Notes under the pieces: generated by a model
Told to the model about the DNA's origin: nothing
Seen by the model: the letters and a program-made list of their open reading frames with translations, nothing else
The model's database searches: none
Translations under genes and position numbers: made by a program
Assembly (NCBI GenBank): GCA_019448385.1
Contig: JAGTXO010000013.1
Span: 248,001-312,000 of the forward strand
Direction of reading: 5' to 3'
DNA from: Diacronema lutheri
Lineage: Eukaryota > Haptophyta > Pavlovophyceae > Pavlovales > Pavlovaceae
DNA: 64,000 nucleotides
Shown here: piece by piece, positions 20,901-28,949 of the stretch
How positions within the stretch are numbered: position 1 is the first letter of the stretch
How the letters are laid out: every line of letters starts with the position of its first letter

Positions 20901-23194
20901 GCGAGCGCGCGCTCGACGGCCGCGGCGCCACTGCCGGGGGCGCGGCTCGCCGCGCGCACCGCGCGCCGCCAGGCCGGCGCGAACATGAGCGCCGGCTCGA
21001 GCGCCGCGAGCGCGCGCGCCTCGCGCGCGTCGCTCGCGCCGAGGCGCGGCGGCACGCGCGCGGCTCCGCGCGGCGCGGTGCCTCGGAAGCGTGGGCTCAG
21101 CGTGTAGGCGAGGTGCTGCGGCACGCCGCGCGCCTCCGCGCGCGCGCGTCCGTCCTCGACCTCGCGCCGCGCCTTCGCGATCGCCGGCGTGGCGCGCGCG
21201 AGCCAGTCGGGGTCGGCGGGCAGGTGGATCACGACGAGAATCGGCGCCCAGTCCAGCCGCGGGTTCTTGTGACGGTCGGGCACGACCCACACGAGCAGCA
21301 CCGTGCCCTCCGCGCCGCACGCCGCCTCGTAGATCCTGGGCTGCGAGCGCCAATCGGGCCTGACGCGCAGCGCCCGCGCGTGGTCGATGGCGGCGGCGCG
21401 GTCGCCATTGAAGTGAACCGTCGTCACCTCGCCGATGACGGACCGGCCGGACCGCCAGCAGAACACCGCGTCCGCCGACCCGCCGGCGATGGCCGCGAGC
21501 GATTCGGGCGCGGCGAGCCGCGGCAAGCCCTCGAAGGCGGCAAAGTCCTCGTGCGCATTGTACACGCCGCCCCAGCCGTCGTGCGCGTACGCGCGCGCGG
21601 CCGCTCGTACCGCGCGCGGCTGGTTCTCCACGCCCGACGTCATGTGCCATGTCGTCCCCGCGAAGCCGGGCTCGCCCAGCTCGGCCCGCACGACGGTACC
21701 GTACCCCGCGCCCTGCGTCGGGGCGGCGAGGTGGTGCATGCCCGCGCCGGTCACGCCCTCCGTGCGCTGCCGCGTGACGATCGTGCCCGTCGCGTGCGCG
21801 AAAAGCGTGTCGACCACGGCGGGCGCGCGCCCGCTGTTCGCCCGTAGCCGCGCCCTGCCCGCTTTTAGCTGCTCGGGGTCCTTGGCGTCGTACACGCGCG
21901 CGTCCGCGTCGCCCTCATCAGGCGCAGTGTAGACGCAGCGGCGTTCGAGCGGCGCCGAGCCACCGCCGTCCGCCGCCGCCGGCGAGGTTGGCGCCGCGCC
22001 CGCCGCCACCGCGCTCGTCGCCGCCGTGCCCGTCGCCACCGCCGCAGCCGCCGCGCCCGCGGGGTCGTCGTCCCCGTCCTCCGCGCCCTCCCCGTCGTCA
22101 GCGGTGGTGGCGTCGCCATCGTCCCCGTCGCCCTCGCCCCCGCCGAGGCTGCTGAATGGTCGGGGCCCCCACGCCGAGGCGGCGCGCCGCTGCGGCGCAC
22201 GCGGCGGTGGCGCTCGCGACGGCGGCCTTGGCGCCGCCGCGCCGCGCGGCCTGGCCGCCGTCGACAGCGCGCGGCCTGCAGCGCCCGTGAGCGCGTCGAG
22301 CGCGGCCGTGCGTGCGATGCGGTCTTCGGGCGCGCGCAGCGCCGCCTCGACGGCCTGCAGCAGCCCGTCGGGCGCGGATCCGCCGACACTGGCATCGCAC
22401 GCCTCGGCGAGCCGCGCGGCCTCGGCGAGCCGCGCGGCCTCGCGGGTGAACGGGCCGAAGCGCCTGGCGCGGTCGCCGAGCAGAGCGCCGATGGCGGCGC
22501 GGAGCGTGCGCGCGCGGGTCTCCTCGTACGCGGCCGTCGTGAGGCGCGCGAGGCGCGCGTCCAAAGCCTTCTTGATGTCGACAAGGACACTCGCGCGGCG
22601 GCCGTAGAGCGTCGATGCGCTCGCCACGACCTCGGCCGCGACTGTTGCCGCGGCGAAGCAACACGCGGCCCCACTCTGCGGGGGCGCCTTGAAGGCATCG
22701 ATGGGCGGCGCTGTTCTGCCGATGCGCTGCGCAAGCTTCTTGATGAGCACGCCGGCCGCCGTGGCGTACGCCGATTCGCCGTTGCCCAAGGTGCGCGAAT
22801 CGGCGAGCAGGGCGAGCGCGGCGCCGGGCGGCGCGCCGCGCTGCGCGGGCGGCGCGAGGAGCAGGTACGCCGCCGTCCAGTGCACGAGGCCGCTGGACGC
22901 GCGGAGGCAGAGCGGTAGCACGACCACGAGCACCTGCCCAAACCGGTCCGCATCCGCGCATGCTTTGCGCAGGTTGCGCAGCGCCACCTTGAGCGCATGC
23001 TGCGAGCACCCCGTGTCGCCCACCCTAACCCTGCTCGTGCCGAAATCCGCGTAACGCAGCAGGGCGATGAGGCAAGTGGATGGGACCACGTGGGGGTGGG
23101 TATCTCCCGGCGACAGAATGGTGCTGAGGGCCAGCGAGAAACTGTCCGAGCCGCCCCGCCCGCCGGGCAAAGCGTCCTTCACGGAGTCCTCCAT
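4304..23194 (-). CDS. Giant multidomain protein: Ulp1 protease - PD-(D/E)XK - Ulp1 protease - YqaJ exonuclease - chromodomain - Fanzor
   Basis: Three exons join in phase 0: 23194-19520, 19386-6157 and 6028-4304. The introns are 19519-19387 (133 nt, GTAGGC...GCGCAG) and 6156-6029 (128 nt, GTGCGC...CGCAG), giving about 6,209 codons. Each join restores a coherent domain: a coiled coil at the first, the Fanzor body at the second. Approximate residue order: Ulp1-like protease 1-230; PD-(D/E)XK-like 560-630; hydrophobic segment near 1100; Ala/Arg-rich low complexity; second Ulp1-like protease 2430-2610; poly-Ala/Pro; YqaJ exonuclease 3960-4150; Pro/Ala repeats; chromodomain about 5197-5255; Fanzor about 5340-6209, ending in an Asp/Gly-rich tail. 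Further introns whose length is a multiple of three could hide in the low-complexity parts, and it may really be several genes. No stop interrupts it. Confidence 0.5.
7296..7475 (-). other. Chromodomain in the giant protein
   Basis: YEVEAVVDERR, then VTFQFRIRWRGYDESADTWEP and EANVSSDLVAQFRK read as a chromodomain: E-E-V-D, the Y/F-IRW-GY----TWEP core, and the closing helix. Chromodomains bind methylated histone tails and are known to direct chromovirus integrases. Here it sits about 90 residues before the Fanzor N-terminal region in the same frame, suggesting chromatin targeting of the nuclease (inference). Confidence 0.85.
9225..9350 (-). repeat. In-frame Pro/Ala tandem repeat (AAAPPP)n
   Basis: About seven 18-nt units encode PPPxAA repeats in the giant frame, between the YqaJ region and the chromodomain. 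It is probably a flexible linker and a likely slippage site. Confidence 0.8.
10600..11180 (-). other. YqaJ/lambda-type exonuclease domain in the giant protein
   Basis: RWHDERWEEVTGSKVGDVV is a typical start of YqaJ-family nucleases. It is followed by GILGEAVALRKLAA (helix with Glu), FAFSPDGLAI (Asp), VLVEVKTL (E-x-K) and HRDQLQLGMHVLGV (Gln motif), then ALYVQYLRHEDRIVVHVV. This reproduces the D, E-x-K, Q catalytic pattern of lambda exonuclease-like recombinases, which resect DNA 5'-3' for recombination. All expected residues are present. Confidence 0.85.
12960..13280 (-). other. Possible degenerate protease-like segment
   Basis: The sequence around WEVEQIADD, PDQAGVAALRVLYALVA resembles the Q--G--C-G-F end of Ulp1-like proteases, but with Ala at the Cys position. 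If related, it is inactive. This rests on one weak motif. Confidence 0.2.
14870..15085 (-). repeat. Poly-alanine/proline (GCC)n tract within the giant frame
   Basis: A long run of GCC/GCG codons encodes about 25 alanines flanked by Pro and Ala/Gly stretches. It is most simply a linker or slippage-expanded trinucleotide, and it could conceal an intron. Confidence 0.8.
15220..15790 (-). other. Second Ulp1-like (C48) cysteine protease domain
   Basis: His in ASGHFTALRLVRV (near 15535), Asp in YDAVLVDTLASP, and QRGATCGLAIVGALND (catalytic Cys near 15333) form the His-Asp-Gln-Cys order of SUMO-protease-like C48 peptidases, over about 180 residues. The triad appears intact. Such domains are known accessory modules in several classes of large eukaryotic transposons. 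Confidence 0.65.
19387..19519 (-). other. Predicted intron 1 of the giant gene
   Basis: Donor G|GTAGGCAGCG and acceptor CGCGCAG|GGG. The intron contains a long (GC)n run. Splicing joins REPAGGW to GRPADLRLQQAHFG in phase 0 and merges two long frames; the 133-nt length explains the frame change. Confidence 0.6.
21300..21560 (-). other. PD-(D/E)XK-like nuclease region in the giant protein
   Basis: GSADAVFCWRSGRSVIGEVT followed by TVHF, then RSQPRIYEAACG and VLLVWVVPD, show the G--D----(E-x-T)---Q order and beta-strand spacing of PD-(D/E)XK nucleases, with Thr in place of Lys. It is a plausible but unverified nuclease fold. Confidence 0.4.
22600..23194 (-). other. First Ulp1-like (C48) cysteine protease domain
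   Basis: At the N-terminus of the giant protein: SGLVHWTAAYLLLAP (His105), LALLADSRTLG (Asp132) and PPQSGAACCFAAATVA (Gln173, Cys178/179). The spacing matches a compact Ulp1-like protease. The ATG at 23194 follows an AG (CTGCAG), so an upstream exon cannot be excluded. Confidence 0.6.
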
Positions 23195-23713
23195 CTGCAG
23201 ACTGTGGGCACGTCAGTGTCCGGATGGCGGCCCGGATGATACTTGGGAGAATTTACATGATGCCCTGGAGAATGCCCCGCTCTCCCACAACCAGGACCCG
23301 CCAGCGCGCCGAGCCTACTCGTTTGCCCGCGCCGCCTCTCTTTGCGCGCCCGAGCGCGGCCTCCGAGCGCGGCCAACGTCCTCCGGGGGCGTGCATCGTG
23401 GCTGCTCGGAGGGGCTGCGACGCGGCGAAAGCTCGCTGCGCGGCCGCAACGTGAGCGCGCGCGCGCGGCCGCGCGCCGGCCTGCGCTGCTCTGCACGGCC
23501 GCGCGCCGGCCTGCGCAGCCTCGTCGCGCAGCGTGAGCGCGAGCGCGCGCGAGGTGAGCTCGGCGGATGGGTGCGCGGCGGCGTTGGCGGCGGGTGCGGC
23601 GGCAGGCTGGGCGGCGGGTTTGGACGGAGAGTGTCGGGGAAGAACGGGGCGCATCCTGGCTGGGAGTTGGACGGCGCCCACCACGCGCTGGCGGATCCTG
23701 GTTGCCACCACCA

Positions 23714-23735
23714 CCCCCCCCCCCCCCCCCCCCCC
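23714..23735 (+). repeat. Poly-C tract (22 nt)
   Basis: Uninterrupted C run preceded by a CCA-repeat. Confidence 0.9.
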
Positions 23736-25103
23736 GGAGACGAGGACCAGGGGCATGGCCGACTCGCTGCGCCGCACAGCGCGCGGCGCGCGGCATGCTG
23801 CGCGACCTCAAGCACATCCAGCCGCGCTCCGCCCACGCAACGCGCGCAATGCCGCGTTGCACTGCAGGTGTGCACGTGCGGCTCTCACGCGCACTGTGTT
23901 GCACGAACGGCATCACGCCACCGAGCTGCGTCCGGACCACGCGCCGCGCGCAGGCGACCACACAGGGGCGCGCCGCGCCGCGCGTGCGCGCCCTCGCAAC
24001 CGTTGCAGCACGCTCTGCCTTGCACTGCGCCGAGCCGCCGCGCGCTGTGCGCGTGCATGCAGGGCGCACGCGTGCGACGAAGCGCGCGCGCGGCGAGGCG
24101 CGCGGGCGGCTCGCTGCGCGGGCGGCAACGCGCCCAGCTGCGCCCAGGCCAGGCGCGCGCCCGCGAGTGCCACCGGGACGCACTGCCCCCACCGGGGTCG
24201 CCGCGCGCTCTGTGTGTGCGCTCGCGCGCTGCGAGCGCGGCGGAACGTTCGTGCATGGCGCGAAGAGCGCGGCACCCGAAGACGGCTGCCCCGAGCCCGC
24301 GCCGGGTGGCAGCGAGCGGCGGCACCTCCTCGGCGAGCCCGCCCCGCGCCTTCCCCTCCACGTGGCGTTTTGAGGCAGACGGACACGCGCCCACACTGCG
24401 ACTGGGCACGCTGCTCGAGGCAGACACGCACCCAACGCGCGCGCACCACGCGCCCGCGTCGGCGGGCCGGTGTGAACGAGCGAGAGCTCGGTGTCGCCAA
24501 CGGGGGCACGGGCGCGACTTCGGTCCGCCTCTCGACGGACGCAGGCGACGCTGCCGGGAACTTCCCCGACGCCTGCACATCCAGGGCTTCGAGGTACAGA
24601 GCTGGGCAACAGTGCCGCTCGTCACCGATGAGGCGGCCAAGCTCGCTATCCTTGCTGCCCTCGGCTCCACCAAACAGCCGGGCGACCCAACGGTTCGTGA
24701 TCGCCTGGCCGCCAGGTGCGAACCGCGCCCGTGCAAGCGCTTCACCCGCATTCTCCGCCCCGCTGCGGACGTCCGCCTGCCGGCCGCGAACACGGCCGGT
24801 GCGCGTTGCCGCCTGGCCCAACACGAAAACCCGCCCGCCCCCGAGGCCGCAGGTCCTACCTGCCCAAGCGCAGCCCAACGGCACGCAGACAGCCCGCCTT
24901 GGCAACCGACTCGTGCGCGAGCGCTCCGCCCTCCACAAGAGCCTGCCCCACGCCACCGCCGACGCGGAGCCAGCGCAGCCGACGCCCCTCCGCGACGCTC
25001 GCGCCGCAAGGCGCAAGGGCCCCGGCGAGACGGCGTCAACCAAGCCCGCCGCTGGCACAGCGCCGGCACCCGGAGCCCACCCCAAGCCCCCGCGCACGCC
25101 TCG

Positions 25104-25144
<41 letters not shown>
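25104..25144 (+). repeat. Poly-C tract (41 nt)
   Basis: Longest homopolymer in the window; exact length is likely uncertain in the assembly. Confidence 0.9.
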
Positions 25145-25145
<1 letters not shown>

Positions 25146-25547
25146 ATCGGCGGACCGATTGCGTTTTGGTGCGCCAGGCTCAATGCGCCATCGCAGTGGC
25201 GGGCCCGCAGACGCAGACGCTGACATGCCCAACGCTGGGCACTGAGGCCGCAGGCCGGCCCTCCTGGACCTGGCGGGCGAGCTGCCCGCGCAGCGGCCAC
25301 GCGAGCCTCGCACTGACCGTGGCGGTCGCTGCCACCGTGATAGCTGCGGGTGCGGCGGCCTTGGCCCCAACCCCATCATCCGTCTTCATCCCCGCCCTGC
25401 TCGCGCTCGCGGCCTACGTCGGCAATCCCTGCACCGGGATCCGCCCCGCGAAGTCCACACAAGACTTATCCGTGCTGCACGCCAGCCGCGCGCGCCGACG
25501 CGCGCCGCTCCCACACGCTCACCTCCGTTTCCGCGGGCGGCCCAACG

Positions 25548-25585
25548 CCCCCCCCCCCCCCCCCCCCTCCCCCCCCCCCCCCCCC
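25548..25585 (+). repeat. Interrupted poly-C tract
   Basis: C runs of 20 and 17 separated by a single T. Confidence 0.9.
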
Positions 25586-25659
25586 GGCAGGCGGCCATCG
25601 AGCCGCATTAGCACACCCGCCCGGGGCCTCCCGCCGCACCCGCAGCGGCTCGGCGCCTT

Positions 25660-25870
25660 GAATCCTCCCGTCCCCCGGGGTGAGGCCTTCAACCCGGGCC
25701 CAGCGCGCTCCGACTGCCTCACGCGCGCCAGCGCCAACCTCGGCGGCATGGTAGACCCCGAGCGAAAAGCCGCACTTCTCGCCGTCCTCCTTAGGCGCAA
25801 GTACGTTATCCTGCTCCTACTGCCGACGCGGCTCCCGCGCGCGCGGACTACTACGCCGGGCAGATCGCCG
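25660..25870 (+). pseudogene. Possible LINE endonuclease start, truncated
   Basis: The frame reads GEAFNPGPARSDCLTRASAN, then LGGMVDPERKAALLAVLLRR and KYVILLL. The FNPGP followed by SAN-GG---PE-K--LL--L------LL pattern resembles the beginning of apurinic-type endonucleases of non-LTR retrotransposons. It breaks off within about 60 residues without the later catalytic motifs. Weak call. Confidence 0.3.
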
Positions 25871-26138
25871 CAGACGCACGTGAGTGCACACGTGCGGACA
25901 AGGCGCACACGCTCGACGTCCAGTTAGCGCACGTGCACGTGCGCGCCACTGGTCACATTTGAGCGTCCGTGCTCGCCCACAGCGTCGCCATCCACAAGAT
26001 GCGCGCTGGAGCCATCCAAGCAGGGCTCTGCCTGCTCGGCTTCCGCAAGGCAATTTGGGCCGCGGACAGCGGACAGCGGACGGCGTGCGCGTGCGAGGTG
26101 CGAAAGGAGGAAGAAGGTAGGGAGAGTTGTGTGTGTGT

Positions 26139-26139
26139 G

Positions 26140-26168
<29 letters not shown>
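26139..26168 (+). repeat. Poly-G tract (30 nt) after (GT)n
   Basis: GTGTGTGT followed by 30 G; within or just beyond the C-terminal exon of the USP gene on the minus strand. Confidence 0.9.
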
Positions 26169-26169
<1 letters not shown>

Positions 26170-26173
<4 letters not shown>

Positions 26174-27600
26174 CGGCCGCCGGAGACGAGGACGCACTCA
26201 CCGCTGTTGGCAATGCGCGCGTCACGGAGACAACTTGGCGGGCCTCGCACGCAGCTGGGCCGATCGCCGCCGTAGAGATGTCTGCAGCCGTCTCCGCGAT
26301 GCCGATCGTCGCATCTGTTGGCACCGCTGCCATCTGCCGCACCCGCGGCCAGGCTGCCGGCAAGGTCGGCGCGTCGGGCTCCGAGCTCGGCCACGCAGGC
26401 GATGCGGCCGACGGCGGTGACGCTGAGCCCAGCGCCGGGTCCAACGGCTCCACGTCGAGCCGGCTGTGAACGAGCATGCTCGCACCACTTGCCCACGCCA
26501 GCGCGTCGGACTCAGGCACGTTGTAGATCTGCGCGGGCAACGCGCGTGCGTGCGGCAGGCGCGCGCGCGAGCTTTCAGGCCACGCGCGCGTGCCGCGCGG
26601 GAGGACGGGGCGGTCGCGGCTGCGCTCGACCGCCGGTCGCGGCACCGAGCGACCGTGCGCGCCGCCGCACGTTGTAGTCGTCGCACGGAAACCAAGCCTC
26701 GTTGCGGAGCACGATGGCGACAAGGTGCCCGCTCATCGGCCCCTCGCCCACGTGCACCACGCCGGCGACGGGGAGGTGGTCGCGCCCGCCGAGCAGCAGC
26801 CGCGGCGCGCACACGAGCGCGCGGTTGTTCTTGCACTGCGAGCCATTGCCGCGCGTCGTGCGCGGCGCCTCGACAGCAATGCTGGCTGGCGTGAGCACGC
26901 CCGAGTGGCCCGCGTTCGTGTGGCGATCCCGCGGCGGCCCAGCGGCGCCCCCCAGAGCGTGTGCAAGCGCGCGCGCCGCATCGCCGCCGACGCTGACGAG
27001 TACGGCGATGCCCTCGCCGGCCTCTGAAGGCACGGCGATCTGCTCGAGCACTGGCCCGACGCGTGTGTCGGCTTCAAAGGCCGCAGCGAGCCCGGGCACT
27101 CGGCCGAGCAGCAACCGGAAGAACTCAGCGGCATCCTGCGGCGTCCTTCGCGCGCCACGGCCCGAGATGACGTCGATGACGGACACAAGACACAGCCGTG
27201 TCGGCGCCCTGGTGTCCTCGATCAGCGTGCCAAAGTCCCGAAAACGCGCCCTCTCGACGCTGTTGGCACGGCGCGAAGCGGAGCGAAGCATCGCACGGAG
27301 CATGTTCAGGGCGAAGAGCGATTGCATAAGGACGGTCGTGTAGCACGCGCTGCCCTCGTTTTTCGCGCCTGCGCCGCGCCGCGCAGCGCCGGGTGTGCGG
27401 GGTGCGCACGCACGGTTTGCGGCGGGATGGAGGGAGGCTGGCTGGGCGCGCGCCGAGCCCGGCAAGCCGTGCAGGCGCTCACCACGCGGCACGCCGGGCA
27501 CTCTCACCGGCCACATCGGGCCGTCAAACGCGTCTTCCACAGGCTGCCGACCGACGACGTAAAACTTGCTCAAGGCGCCGCGCCGTGCACGCGCCATGCG
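26170..27600 (-). CDS. Ubiquitin-specific protease (USP/C19) inside the giant element
   Basis: Cys box NEGSACYTTVLMQSLF (near 27350, catalytic Cys), QDAAEFFRLLLGRVPG (the QD-EF helix) and His box MSGHLVAIVLRNEAWFPCDD (near 26720) are all present. This is the order of C19 ubiquitin hydrolases, which release ubiquitin from proteins. An intron at 26670-26529 (GTGCGG...CGCAG, phase 0) joins DDYN to IYNVPESDALAWASGASMLV, restoring the strand that ends a USP fold. An upstream exon near 27597-27520 (SKFYVVGRQPVEDAFDG) is likely, but its donor and phase are unclear, as is the exact C-terminus in or after the poly-G tract. The protein is shorter than many USPs, about 330-450 aa. Its position in the element suggests cargo acting on host ubiquitin signalling. 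Confidence 0.65.
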
Positions 27601-27609
27601 CGCGCTGTT

Positions 27610-28890
27610 GCGGGCTGCGCAGCAGGGACGACGGGGGAATTGGCGAGCGAGGGTTGGGCGCAGATCAGCGTGGTGGCGCGGCAAGACGAGCGCGCGCCGG
27701 GCGCCTGGCGCGGAGGCGCCCCGCGCGAGGACGCGAGCCGCTTCTCGCACCGGACGGGCGCCCACGCGCAAGCCGGCTTTCGAGGGCTGGTGGATGGTGG
27801 CAGATGCCGAAACGGACACATGGAATGATGCGTCGGCGGCGCGAGCGCGGGACGATCTTGCCCGGGCAATTTTGCGCACGCTGCCAGCGCGCGTATGCGT
27901 GCGCATGCAGCGGGCGGCGCGCACGTTGCGCGTGACGGGGCGCCGAGCGGCACACCGGCGGGGACGCGCTCGCCGCTGCCGTGGCATCGTACGCTGCCTG
28001 CGTGCTGGCCCGCACGCACGTTGCCGGCGCGAGGGGACGGCGAGTGCGCCTCGGCCGAACAGGCGCGAACGTTACGCCCGAGCGCGTGGCCGGGCCCCGC
28101 CGACTGCACGCAGCGCCGGCCCAGGCGCGCATCCGCCCGACGCGGATTTGGACGACGCATCGACCGGCACGCCGAGCGTCTGCGCCCGCCTCGCGGCCGG
28201 TCGCGCCGGCCCCTCTTCGGCCCGAGGCCGCACGTCCGCCGCGCGCCGCTTTGGCGCGCGGCGCGGCGCTCCCGGAACGCGCATGGCACACGCGCGGTGC
28301 GCGGGCACGCCCGCAACGCGCCATTCCAGCGCGAGCAGTTCGGCAAGCTTGCAGCGCGCGAGCAGCCGGGCATGTGCCGCGGAAACACAGTTCGCTGTGT
28401 GCGCCGGCCGCGACGACACGGCGTAGCGGCGCGAGGCTGGCCGCCGGGGCCACGGGCGTACTGCCGTGGCGCGACGCCATGGTATGAGCATTAAATTCAT
28501 CGGGGGGTGGGGTGGGGGGGGGGGGGGGCGCGTTGTGCGCACTTGGCGCGCGAGTAGTGCGAGTGGCGGGCGAGCCTCGTCGCCCACGGAGCCCGCCCCC
28601 GGCTCGGCGGCGCGCCGCCTGCTCGCCGGGTCGCGCACCGCCGTCGCCGCCGCTGCGCACTTGCCCAGCTTGCCGGCAGGCGGCAGGCGGCGGCGACGGC
28701 GGCGGCGGCGGCTGCGGCGCGAGCGCGACGCCGGGCGGCGGCAGCGCCGACGGCACGCGCGCAGCGGCGACCCACGCGGCGGCGGGCAGCGCGCCAGCGT
28801 GAGGCCCCTGCGCGCCGGCCGCATTGGAGCCGCCCTGCGCGCCCTAGAAGGGCGCGCAGGTACGCGGGCCGGTCGCGCGGCGCGCGGTGC
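27610..28890. other. Stretch without a recognised gene
   Basis: Between the USP 5' side and the PIF1 3' end. Open frames are Arg/Ala-rich in every register. It includes a G-rich run at 28501-28528 and Pro/Ala-type low complexity. I see no family motif. Confidence 0.4.
28513..28528 (+). repeat. G-rich homopolymer run
   Basis: Near-continuous G run inside a longer G-rich stretch beginning at 28502. Confidence 0.8.
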
Positions 28891-28949
28891 TGGCGAGCAC
28901 CCGACGGCTGCGCGTCGGCGCGAGCGGCGCGGCGGGCGTCGCGCCGGCG

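Larger units (their letters stand above)
23195..25655. other. 2.5-kb stretch without a recognised gene
   Basis: Holds C-homopolymers (23714-23735 and 25104-25144) and low-complexity Arg/Ala-coding sequence. Around 24575-24720 the plus strand has a less biased frame (IQGFEVQSWATVPLVTDEAA) and around 25300-25440 a plus frame with two hydrophobic segments (LALTVAVAATVIAAGAAAL, VFIPALLALAAYV). These could be remnants of a retroelement ORF that continues into 25660, but I cannot identify them. Confidence 0.3.
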
